NCBI GenBank assembly: GCA_031772625.1
Contig: CM062811.1
Span: 643,078,820-643,142,819, forward strand
Length of the DNA: 64,000 bases
Reading direction: 5' to 3'
From: Pinus tabuliformis
Lineage: Eukaryota; Streptophyta; Pinopsida; Pinales; Pinaceae
Shown: piece by piece, positions 1 through 9,989 of the stretch
How positions within the stretch are numbered: the first letter of the stretch is position 1
How the letters are laid out: each line of letters opens with the position of its first letter
Program-made: the position numbers and the translations under genes
The notes under the pieces: model-generated
Databases searched by the model: none
What the model was told of the DNA's origin: nothing
Seen by the model: the letters and a program-made list of their open reading frames with translations, nothing else

Positions 1-3
1 AAG

Positions 4-753
4 ATGCAAATGACAGACAAGTATGATGGGCAGGATGATCCACGCGCACACTTGGCCAAATGGGCTCAAGCTTATGGAGAGAAGCCCCAACCTGAGTGGG
101 TGCACTTGTTCTGTCATACCCTGGATATTGTCCTGATGAACTGGTATGTAGAAACAAAGCTCTGCCATGGTACAAGTGAATGGGATATTCTGCGCAAAGG
201 ATTCCTAATGACATTCAGTTTTGAAGACAGGTTTGACAGTATTGATGAAGCGCTATAAGAGGTGAAAGCAACAATCTTTAGGATACCGCAGGATCCTTTA
301 AACCTGATTCAACTTGAATGGGCTACTCAGTTAAGTCACCTGCTGAAATGTTATAATGTAACTGCCGAAGAAAAGGATGAGGATATGCGAAAGATTAACA
401 TCCCTGAAACAAAAGGTCACCACAAGGTTGAAGGACCGCAGGTTGAGAATCTGGATATAATCACGCGATTGAAAACGAAACAAGTAAACATTGGTACAGA
501 GGCAGAGCCCAAATTCGCGAAGATTGGAGATTACTGGGACGACGCGACAGTGGATAAGGTCGCTGAATTGCTCCGTGAATACCAGGATTTATTCCCTACC
601 AAGTTTACGGATCTAAAAGGGATAATCGGGGACCTAGGTGTTATGAAGATCACGTTGAAGCCAGTTAAGCAAAGACCTTACCGTCTCAATCCGAAGTATA
701 AAGAGAAGGTCTGCTTCAAGCTAGACAAGATGCTCCAGGGAAGGCATCATTGA
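4..753 (+). pseudogene. Element A gag fragment and gag-pol spacer
   Basis: Residues encoded by 4-258 (beginning KYDGQDDPRAHLAKWAQAYG) look like the middle of a retrotransposon gag protein, which packages element RNA. The adjoining frame 262-753 contains the conserved stretch just upstream of gypsy RT: REYQDLFPTKFTDLKG, then a KQRPYRLNPKYKEKV segment. A TAA (256-258) separates the two frames. The gag zinc knuckle and most of the protease are missing, suggesting an internal deletion between gag and RT. Confidence 0.6.
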
Positions 754-757
754 ACCT

Positions 758-2023
758 ATGGAAGAATCTGACTGTGTAAGCCCAATGGTGGTACAGGAGA
801 AGAAGCAGAAGGATGAAATAAGGATATGCGTGGATCTCGGAAAGCTGAATGACGCTTGCATACATGATCCTTTCCATACTCCATTCACTGATGAAGTGTT
901 GGACAACGTAGGTGGCCAAGAAGCATATTCCTTCATTGATGGGTTCTCTGGGTACCACTAGATCAAAATAGTGTCAGAGGATAGGAGCAAAATGACCTTC
1001 GCCACTGAGTGTGGTTGTTTTCAGTACACTGTAATGTCGTTTGGATTGAAGAATGCGCCTACGATCTTCTCGCACGTAGTTGTTGCTGCGTTCAAGGAAT
1101 TTATTCATACGTTCTTGGAGGTATACTTTGATGACTGGACAATGTTTGGGCTGTTTAAACGCCATGTAGCAACCTTGTGCCTAATGCTGGATACCTTTTG
1201 AAGATACCAGATCGCGCTCAATCTGAAGAAGTGCTTGTTTTGTCTTCCTTTTGGGACACTGCTAGGTCATGTGGTGATACTGAACTTGGAAACGCCAAGA
1301 AGTGTAAAGCAGTTGCGCGCTACCTTAGGACATACAGGGTATTACAGAAAGTTTATCAAAGGCTATGCCCAGATCACTGCGCCTATGGAAAATTTTTTGA
1401 AGAAGGATGTCACGTTCTGTGGAAATGAAGATTGTAAGAAGAGCCTGGATGTATTGAAAAAAAATATGGTCACCGTGCCGATCCTAATCTTCCTGGATTG
1501 GAAAGAGGAGTTTCATGTCCATATCGATGCGTCATGTATAGCGCTGAGAGTAGTACTGACACAAGCTGGTGGAGAAGACCTGGACCACCCTATCGTGTTT
1601 GCAAGCAGAAGGTTATCCAAGGCAGAAAAGAACTATTCCGCCACTAAGCGTGAAGAGTTAGCTATGGTGTATGTGCTCCAGAAGTTTAGACATTATTTGT
1701 TGGGAGGTCATTTTAAAATGTACACAGATCATTTCGCGTTGAAATACCTGGTCAATAAGCCTGTGTTGGGGGGGGGGGGGGGGGGAATCTGCAGATGGCT
1801 CTTATTGTTCCAGGAATATGATTTTGAGGTTATTGTGAAGCCTGGACTGCTGAATGCAGGACCAGACCATCTGTCACACATCGAAACAGGGGAAGAGCCC
1901 ACTAATTTGGAGGAAGGATTGTCTGACGCGCAACTATTTGCAGTATGCGTCGCGGATGGTCATTTTGAGGATATAATACACTTCCTAACGACAAGAACTT
2001 CCCCGAAAGGATACACTGTCTAG
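758..2023 (+). pseudogene. Element A reverse transcriptase and RNase H
   Basis: RT copies element RNA into DNA and RNase H removes the RNA strand. The RT palm is read in 758-1201: RICVDLGKLNDACIHD, FIDGFSGYH, FGLKNAPTIF and the active site YFDDW with both aspartates kept. A TAG at 959-961 falls where gypsy RTs have Gln (GYHQIKI), consistent with CAG to TAG. The chain changes frame near 1200 and continues to 2023 with the connection domain (GYYRKFIKGYAQITAPM) and RNase H (VHIDASC, YTDHFALKYLVNKPV). A run of 18 G at 1768-1785 adds glycines in frame where relatives have only a Gly-Gly-Arg. Confidence 0.8.
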
Positions 2024-2064
2024 CAGAAGAAGGAATTAGTGGTGCACGCGACAGATTTCTGTCA

Positions 2065-3219
2065 TTGCTGGGCATCTATACAAAATGGGGTCTGATGAGA
2101 TATTGTGACGGTATGTACCTGAGTTTAAAAGAAGCAGCATCCTCGCGGACGCTCATGGGGGGCGCCGCAAGAAGGCATTATGCAGGAAGAGCGACTGCGC
2201 AAAAGATTCTACACGTAGGGTTGTGGTGGCCAACCCTCCATCAAGACTCAAAAGCGTATTGCAAGGCGTGCGATGTATGTCAAAGGACTGGAAGGCCATC
2301 GCGAAGGGATGAGATGCCTTTGAATCCACAGATGACGTTGCAACCCTTTAAGAAATGGGCAATAGATTTTGTGGGACCCATTCAACGCCAAAGAAAGACG
2401 GGAGCAAGGTACATTATCATCGTGATGGAGTATTTGACTCGTTGGGCAAAGGCACAGCGTGTGAAGGATTGTAGAGGTGTGATTGCCGCAAAGTTCCTCT
2501 TTGAACATGTACTAACGTGATTTCGTTGTCCAAAGATCTTGATGAGTGATCGTGGTACGCACTTTCTGAATGAGACGATTAGCGCGCTAATGGAGGAATT
2601 TCAGGTATACCACCAGAAGAGCACACCTTATCACCTGCAGGCTAACGGGACGGTGGAAGCGTTCAATAAAGTGCTCGAAAACGCGCTGACCAAGGTTTGC
2701 AATGCTCAGCGAAGTGATTGGGACCTATGCATACCTGCAATACTATGGGCTTATCGAACAACATGTAAGAAGTTGACTGGACAAACCCCCTTTAGGCTTG
2801 TCTATGGTGTTGAAGCGGTAATGCCTATGGAATATATTGTGCCTAGTCTACGCATAGCAGCACTCACAGGTATGACGGATCGTAGAGCCCTGGAGGAAAG
2901 ACTCGCATAGCTGGATGAACTTGAGGAAGAGAGATTTTTAGTTGGATTTCACCAAGTCGTCCAAAAACAACGCGAAAAGGCATGGCATGATCGACACATT
3001 AAGTTGCGCACCTTTAAGGTAAATGACCTGGTTTTGTTATATGATATTAAGTTTGATAAATTTCCAGGGAAGCTCAGGATGCACTGGTTAGGGCCTTATG
3101 TCATTAAGGAGATTACCGACAGAAGAGAAGTACCGCTAGTCAAATTGAATGGAGATCCCTTCCCAGGAAAGGTGAATGGCAATCGCTTGAAGCCATACAC
3201 CGGTGGTCCGACCATGTGA
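2065..3219 (+). pseudogene. Element A integrase
   Basis: Integrase inserts the DNA copy into the genome. The HHCC zinc domain is visible (HYAGRATAQK, then CKACDVCQRTG). The DDE core follows: [18 protein letters not shown], and the Glu in [16 protein letters not shown]. Stops at 2518-2520 (TGA) and 2908-2910 (TAG) sit where relatives carry Arg and Gln, again the pattern of C-to-T decay. The C-terminal tail (MHWLGPYVIKEIT, NRLKPYTGG) ends at 3219. No chromodomain is seen. Confidence 0.82.
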
Positions 3220-3800
3220 CTAGATGAAGGTAGCAGTCTTAAAGGGTTGTCTGCCCTTAGTTTTGTAAAGTAAAGTCAGCTGTAAGAGATCTACCCATGG
3301 TCCACAGACCATGGGATTGTATAAAAAGAGCTAAGCTCTAAATAGTTTTGGAGAGACACATAAGACAGGATAGTCATAGCTCTAAAGTAAGAAGTCTAAG
3401 TTTCGGGTCGTAGCGTAGGTAAAAGCTCTGCAATGTTGGGGTGTGTTAATATTCTTTCCACGACTAGCCGACGTAATTAACCGAGGGGTTAGAAGGGGGC
3501 GGAGCCTCCCCCCTTCGTTGCACCAATTGCATAGCAGGAGGAGTCAAAGGGGGTTTGAGGGGTGCAGGTAACCCTATTCTATGGGATAAGACTTAAGCTA
3601 CATAAACAATTTACTCGCATGCCAAAATAAGTTCATCCAACACATAAATTATTGTGAAAATCTTTCTTTAATATTTTTTGTATTAAACTATTAAAATATA
3701 TAAAAAACAAAAAACAAAAAAATAGTATAATATTAATATTGTTTAAATTATCTATGTATTAAACGAATAAAAATATCATATAATTTACAATGTAGCAAGT

Positions 3801-3804
<4 letters not shown>
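3220..3804. other. Non-coding 3' flank of element A
   Basis: No coding potential is seen. It holds a perfect inverted repeat (3294-3315), a TATA-like sequence just after it (GTATAAAAAG, about 3318-3327), a GC-rich partial palindrome near 3496-3520, and then AT-rich sequence. It could be the remains of a 3' LTR, but no second copy is present to test this. Confidence 0.4.
3294..3315. repeat. Short perfect inverted repeat
   Basis: CCCATGGTC and GACCATGGG flank a 4-nt loop, immediately upstream of a TATA-like sequence. Its role is unknown. Confidence 0.7.

Positions 3805-3894
<90 letters not shown>
3805..3894. repeat. (AT)n microsatellite
   Basis: About 45 uninterrupted AT dinucleotides. It lies next to the 3' end of a minus-strand SINE, so it may have grown from the SINE's 3' tail. 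Confidence 0.95.
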
Positions 3895-3898
<4 letters not shown>

Positions 3899-3899
3899 T

Positions 3900-4085
3900 T
3901 TAAAGGTCAAATCTTTTTTCAATTAGGGTGGGTTGGGTAGGTCCATTTAAAGGAACCACACCTCCTTACTATACTAATTAGAGCCTAATCTTGAGCGTCA
4001 AGAAGAATTCAACCCATAACTTTCCAACGACAAAGTGCTTTAGCAAGAGGACCTCAACCAATTGAGCTAACCCTTAGAACTATCT
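3900..4085 (-). mobile_element. tRNA-derived SINE
   Basis: Read on the minus strand, the element opens with a tRNA-like head. GGTTAGCTCAATTGGTTGAG matches an RNA polymerase III A box, and GGGTTGAATTC about 50 nt later is a degenerate B box. A non-tRNA body ends in CCCACCCTAATTGAAAAAAG, which recalls the plant Au-type SINE tail. Such elements are copied by a partner LINE. Target-site duplications were not resolved. Confidence 0.6.
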
Positions 4086-4311
4086 TAAATGAAAGAAAGA
4101 AAGAAAATGATTTTAACGTCTACGAGGCTAAAGATAGCCTATGGAAGAAATTGCTTCTTCATCTGCTTGATGTATTCGACCAATTTTCTGTGAATCTTCA
4201 CAATAAATGCTCCCATCTTCTCGACAAGTCCCTCGCTAAATAGATTATCCTAAGAGCTAGCTGTCAGCATATCTGCATAACTTTCCATGTTGTCTTTGAA
4301 GGCCTCATATT

Positions 4312-6420
4312 CTAAAATGAAATGCTTTTCTGTTTCCACTTTTCTGGAAGAACAAAAAAATGCATACTCTTTCCTCCCACTTCTTTTAGCCTTTTGCAGC
4401 ATCCTGTTTCACAATGGAGTTGATGAGAATTAGTCCTTAACTGAACAATAAGAATTTTGGCTCTCCAAAAAATATTGGCCTCTATGTATGTTTTTGGTTG
4501 ATGACTATGAGTGGGATTAAACACTTCAATATAGTACCTTTTGTTTCTTCCTAGCTCTTTATCCCAAGTACGCTTGTGGAACTTATCCATAACAAAATCT
4601 TTTATCTCTTTGATGTTTATGGGACACGTGTTCAAGCAAATACCCCATTTACTAAACCATTTGTTATTTTGTTGCATCCAAGTCTTTTTTTTGTTGCACA
4701 ATGTCATTAAAGACAACCTTAGGCCATCTACCCTCTTCCATTTACTCAATTTTTTTTAAATCCCTTATGACTTGCACCATAACAATTGTTTCAATAAGAG
4801 CAGCGCTTGTTTCACTTAACAAGATAGCATAAGGAACTACACTTTTAATCTTGAATTTGTTTGTAATCAAACGCTTCTAAATTTTCTCAATTTGTTTCTA
4901 CTGCATGTCGGATGTACTATTGGCCCATAGTTCACAACCATAGAGAATCATCGGAATCACTAGAAACCCAAAAAGAGTTTGAGTGGTTTTCCAGTGCCAT
5001 AGCTCTGCCTCTCTACACCTATTTTGAAAAGCATAAAATGCTTTCCAACCCTCCAAAGTTCTTTTCTTTCTACAACCATCCCAACTTAGATTTTTGTTGA
5101 AGTCAATTCAGAGGTATTTGTAATCTGCAACTTCTTCCAAAATGTTGCCTTCAAACTAGAACTTATTATGGTTATGTTTTCTTTTTTTACAGAAAACCAC
5201 TACTTTCATTTTGCTGATATTGACTTGCATCCCCACACTTCTACAAAAATGCTCAAGGGATAGTAAGTGTTATTGCAAACCAAGAGCTGATTTAGCAATC
5301 AGAATAAGGTCATCTACATACCAAAGAAGCCTTATAACAAACTTGCCCAAATAGATACCATCACCCCCTTGCAAATTTAACCACTCCTCAATCTTGTTGA
5401 TATATAAACCAAAAAGAGTAGAAGACAGTGGGCAACCTTGCTTGACCCCGATATCGCTTCTAAAACTTTTAGAAATGCTTGCTGAAGTTCTAATTTTGAC
5501 TTTCACCTCTTCATACAACCTATGCACAACTGCTCTCAAATGTTTAGGAACCCCAAGTTCTCCATTTTGTGCCAAAGCTTAACCCTAGGAACCGTGTCAA
5601 ATGCTTTTCTGAACCATGTCAAATGCTTTTATGAAATCAACAAGGCAACAAAAGACTTCTTCCTTTTTCTCCCAAACTTTTCCAATGATGTGCCTTAAAG
5701 TTAAACAATGATCAACTGTGGAATGTTTAGGTTTAAAACCTGTTTGTCCTTTAGCACATTTATCTCTTTCTTCTACCCACTTGATAATTTTATTTTCTAA
5801 CATGCTTCCAAATAACTTTGCAAACAAAGTGTTTATCATGATGGTCCTATAATTTGAAGGATTATTGACATCACCGCTCTTGAAAAGAGGTAATGCCAGA
5901 CTAGTTGTCTAATCTGTGGGGAGCCCCTGTTGTATGATATTGTTGAAAATTTTTGTAATGTGAGGTGCAAAAATCTTTGAGCCCCACTTTAGATATTTTG
6001 ATTGGAGTTCATCTAAGTCTTTTTCTTTTCCAACACCCAACTTCTTGATACCCATCTCTACCTCTTGCATCGTGAAGAGTTCAGTATCAGTGTTGACCAA
6101 GGGGGCAAGGTCAACCTTGGGATCCTACTCATAGAGTTGTCTTGCATAGTCAAACCATTTAGAAGCTGTAATACTATTTCCAGTTTGTATCTTTCTCGAT
6201 TGGAGTTCCTTCCAAAATAATTTGGGATTGTTTTTCCCAAGGAAGATTAGTTCTTCCCTCTTTGAAACCGTGAAATCGGTCTTTTTCTTGCTTAATAATT
6301 GCTTGTAAGCTTTGAGCATTATGTTATCCTTGTTTGACTCTTTCCACATTTTCCTTGCCTTTTTGCATTCCTCATCAAACCAAGCTTTAACCGAAAAGCA
6401 ATTTGTTTCAGACTTCTTAA
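4312..6420 (-). pseudogene. LINE reverse transcriptase and C-terminal domain
   Basis: The RT is read in pieces: a pre-RT segment (6349-6125), fingers/palm at 5839-5597 (FKPKHSTVDHC and CLVDFIKAFDMV, carrying the first catalytic Asp), then 5575-5270 with GVKQGCPLSSTLFGLYIN and the active-site block LLWYVDDLILIA. LINE RTs normally have ADD here; the V could come from a C-to-T change. The piece 4749-4312 is the C-terminal part with a Cys/His-containing stretch (LHCETGCCKRL). At least four frame breaks are present. Confidence 0.8.
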
Positions 6421-6607
6421 TTTTTTCTCTTTTTCACTCTGCAAGTGCACATTGAATTAAATGTGTTAATTCATGACTATGAAGGCCGTGAATTGTGATT
6501 TTCTCCTTCTCGAAGAGCCTCTCTAGCGTCATTTTCAAGGTATTACAATTTTCTAGAGTCAAAAGAATTCTGCCCTTTGGGAGATTTTGTTGGACATGTT
6601 GAATTTA

Positions 6608-7300
6608 TTACTCTAATTGTTTCTTTCCAGTGCAAGAGAAACTTAAATAAATTGGCTTGTGATCTGATTTTAAGTCCCAAAGTTGATCTCCAATCAAAAC
6701 TTCCTCCATTTTTTCACACAAACCATGCGAGCAAATTATATAATCTACTACACTTGCTCCATTGTAAGTATTGCAAGTGAAATTACCAGACTTTGCCCAT
6801 CTAGTCAAGCCATTACAAATGACTAAATCAAAGGCCCCACATAGAGTAAGCAATTGTTCACCAAAGAGATTGTAGCCCTTGTCCTCTAAAATTCTTTCCC
6901 ACTAATGATTACTCTCTTTTGTAAGCCAAATAGGGTCAAAGTATTCTTTACAACAAAGAATGCTAGCTTACTCACTTGCAGTCCTAGCATTGAAATCACC
7001 CACTATAAAGACTTCACCTAGCTGAGAATATGTTGCAATATCTACTTTTAAGGCTGCAACTGGATCTTGTGGTCAAGCCCTTTACCTTTGTAGATTTTTA
7101 AAACTTGTGGCGCAAAATAGCATGCTACAATTCTGATGTGGTTTCCATTTTCTAATATTTTTAACGAAATGAATTGTTTATTTGAGTCTTCTTTTTCTAA
7201 CTGAACGAGACGACCTTCTTTCTCCCTCACTAAAACCATGATACCCCGTGTCCTTTCCCATTCCCTGTTGCCTTGTTCCACACTGCCATATTCCAATATC
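6608..7300 (-). pseudogene. LINE AP-type endonuclease fragment
   Basis: This enzyme nicks target DNA to prime reverse transcription. Two pieces are visible. The segment 7296-7048 has the core strands (RTRGIMVLVRE, HIRIVACYFAP). The segment 6853-6608 has LCGAFDLVICNGLTRW and ends with the signature SDHKPI, whose His belongs to the catalytic site. Stops and frameshifts lie between them. Confidence 0.75.
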
Positions 7301-7463
7301 CTTCAAACAGAGGTGTCTTGCACCCTTCATGCTCATGTGTTTCTATGAGGCAAATTATGTCTCTATCTTCCGCAGTAGTCCCTAACCTAGGTCCTCGTCT
7401 CCATGGTTAATCTCTGTAGTTCCAACAAACTAATCTTAAGGAAACCTAGATATGACATAATTG

Positions 7464-8750
7464 CTATTTATTTTGACATGCAAGGCTCACATTTGAGTCT
7501 TTGTCCTTGTTTTCCCATACTGACCTTGCTTCCTGATTTCCTGTTGAAAAGTTTGTGGACTCTTCTTTATTACCATTTTGTTGCTTTGTTTTGGAAGGAG
7601 GTCCAAATCGCATTATCACAACTTTACCTTTATAAATCCATGCTCTCTTGCCTTCATCTCTTGCTGCCTTAACCTTTAACATTTCCTTCCTTCTTTTTTC
7701 TTGTTGTCTTACAGTTAAATCTTCTTCTAGAAAAAAGCAAGAAACCCTCAAGAAATGCTTCTTGCTTAGAATGATATATTTATCACGCACGCTAGGCATG
7801 ATAAATTATATGGGCCTGGCTCTCTCACTGTTAAACTTGCCCACCCTCCATGCTTGGCATATTTGTCTTTACCATAGAAACTTGTCTTTCAAGAAGTCTC
7901 TTGCAAAGTCAAGAGTACATTCATTTTTCTCAAAGTCTTTCACCCTTTAATAATTATGTTTGCTACTTTATTTTGTTTTTCCTTGCCTTCTCTATCTTGC
8001 ATGTTGTCAACCCAAATGTTTGTTTCTCATTCCTTATTAGCAGAATTGCTAATAACTTGAACCCAAGTTTTGGAAACTTTGGTTGAATCTTATTTCCTTT
8101 CTTCTCTTGCTTTCTCTTCATGGTTGTCTATTTGGGCAATCATTTTCCCTTTATCCTAGAATGATTTCGCATTCAACACCTCTATACTTTCCACTACAGA
8201 TTTCTTTATATTTAGTACATCCGCCTTCATGCGTTGTCATTCTATCTTCCCTATTAAGAGAGCTTCCTGTAGCAATGTCACTTGTTCTTTCAAAACTTTA
8301 TTGTTTTCTGCTAAAGCCTTGTTCTTCGTTGTTATTATATGAATTTTATGATATCTTTCCTACTCTTTAGCTCCTAAAACCTCCAACCTTTGTTATACAT
8401 TTAACAATTCTTTGACATAAAGATCAGATGACCAAGTGAGAGGTGTGGATGTGGGACTATAGAAGGCAAAATCATCAATAGCTTTTCCTCTAGACTTTTT
8501 GTTGCCACATGCGTATAGAGGGGACTTGTTTGAGTGCTTATTGTGAAGGGCTAGAGTACTTTCCCTTTGAGCCCGTTTTTTCGTTGTCTGCTACCATTTT
8601 AGACAAGCTAGTCCTCATTTTAAAATGCCTCGATATTGCTTGGCATTGACCCAAACCCACTTCCCAGTTTTGATGGATGAGGCAATTTTCACTTGTCCTA
8701 AATTATTTGTGGAGCACGTTCTGAAATTTCTTGTCCCATTGTCATGTTTG
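7464..8750 (-). pseudogene. LINE ORF1-like region with a coiled coil
   Basis: Upstream of the endonuclease, the minus strand reads as a Lys/Glu-rich protein in broken frames. The piece 7799-7464 is basic (RQQEKRRKEMLKVKAARDEG). Around 8400-8090 a heptad-like, coiled-coil-compatible stretch is seen (ENNKVLKEQVTLLQEALL). Near 8655-8610 the frame reads KWVWVNAKQYRGILK followed by a TGA. That short motif resembles the start of the conserved NF-YA domain. ORF1 proteins bind LINE RNA; which reading frame was ancestral is uncertain. Confidence 0.5.
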
Positions 8751-8779
8751 AATGCATTGGTCGTCCAACCTATTTCAAG

Positions 8780-9322
8780 AAAGATGTAAGTCCAATCTAT
8801 TCTATCATTGCGTGACTGTAGAAATCGGTCTCGAACCTACTCCTCACTGCTGTTGTCTGAACACCGCTGCCCCTGTCTGCTATTTGCTATTCGCTATCCC
8901 GTCTGCTATGCTATCCGCTGTAAGACTGCCTTCGACTACCCAGCACCCTAGAGACGCACTCTCGCACAAAAGAAACCAAACAATACACCGAAATAACCAC
9001 AAGCCGCCCACGGAACAGAACCCTCGCACCCAGAAGCGAGACAGCTTTGGAACACGTACACCAAGTCAACCTCTCTGACCAGGAATACCAGGTGGGGCAG
9101 AGACCTGCCCCAAAGCCACTGAAGGAGGTTGACTCCGAATAACGATGCAGCAACCTGGCAATTTCTCGCCAGTTCCTTTCGCACTGCTCTGCTTAACACC
9201 GGGACCAGGAACAAAGCTCTTGCCCAAAACCACAGCGGACCATAACTCACCCAAACGCCAGAAGCATGGAACTAAAAACACCCCCGAGGATCACTGCCAC
9301 CGTCTAGCCTTCCGCCTGAGAT
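8780..9322 (-). other. Probable LINE 5' untranslated region
   Basis: It is more GC-rich than its surroundings. On the minus strand it begins near 9322 and runs to the ORF1 region, with a short tandem pattern of ATAGC-type units at about 8880-8925. Open frames here have no recognisable domain. The position at the 5' end of a LINE suggests its internal promoter and leader. Confidence 0.45.
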
Positions 9323-9989
9323 TTTAATTTATAAATCGATAAGAAAACATTCTTTTTATCAACGTATTTTTCTAATTCAAATTTAATTATTAACAGTGAT
9401 ACTTACCTGTGTAGTTACCAGGCTTTAGCAGACCTAAGGGAAATGAACATTTCAAATTCTTACAGGTATGCCCTTCTTTTTTAATTTTCTCAATAGCTCA
9501 TGGACTAAGTCCATTAACATATATATCATCCAAATCATCAGACACCCATGTCTGAAAAACAAACGGAAACACGGGCTCTATTGGTTCATGTTTTCATATA
9601 CAATCGTTTCAGGGCAACCATTCTCATCGACACATCATAATCCATGAGAGCACACAACAGTAAAAAATGTACATTTGGAAGGCTGTCATGTCACATCATG
9701 TAGACAAAATTGAGTTTTTCACTGAAAAAAAAACAGTGCGAGAGAGACATTATCTTGTCTGAAAACAGGTTTATCTACATACATATATGCATGTTCTCTG
9801 AAAAAAAATGTAGTAAGTATATGGACATCATTAACGTCAGTCTATACAATACAGTGTGCAACAAACTTGTCTGCTAATACCCCCATTGATATCAACACAT
9901 CCACAATGCGTGGTGCACAGAACATTGTAAAATGTACATTGGAAGCTTGTCATGTCACGCACAAAATTTATATGCAAGTATGTGGGCGG
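9323..9989 (-). other. 3' flank / probable 3' UTR of the CLSY gene
   Basis: AT-rich sequence without coding potential lies directly downstream of the CLSY stop codon. It contains an imperfect direct repeat of about 40 bp (near 9664-9715 and 9925-9970) sharing AAAATGTACATT and GTCATGTCAC. A poly(A) site was not identified. Confidence 0.5.

Larger units (their letters stand above)
1..3600 (+). mobile_element. Ty3/gypsy element A, left-truncated and decayed
   Basis: The window opens inside a Ty3/gypsy LTR retrotransposon. Fragments appear in the order gag, reverse transcriptase, RNase H, integrase, which is the gypsy order. The proteins resemble a widespread plant gypsy lineage without a chromodomain, with the integrase core followed by a short C-terminal tail ending at 3219. 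Several frameshifts and stops break the polyprotein, so it is not autonomous. The left end is outside the window and I could not define a 3' LTR; the right limit of 3600 is a guess. Confidence 0.8.
4090..9322 (-). mobile_element. LINE (non-LTR retrotransposon), near full length, decayed
   Basis: Read on the minus strand there is a GC-rich 5' untranslated region, a basic/coiled-coil ORF1, an AP-type endonuclease, a reverse transcriptase and a C-terminal domain. This is the order of plant L1-type LINEs, and the length of about 5.2 kb is near the usual size. Many frameshifts and stops show it is dead. It lies just downstream of the 3' end of the CLSY gene on the same strand. The 3' end abuts the SINE at 4085. 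Confidence 0.8.

Noticed and set aside
8911-9281. Overlapping minus-strand frames of 71-100 codons
   Set aside because: They fall in the GC-rich LINE 5' region, three frames are open at once, and none has a motif.
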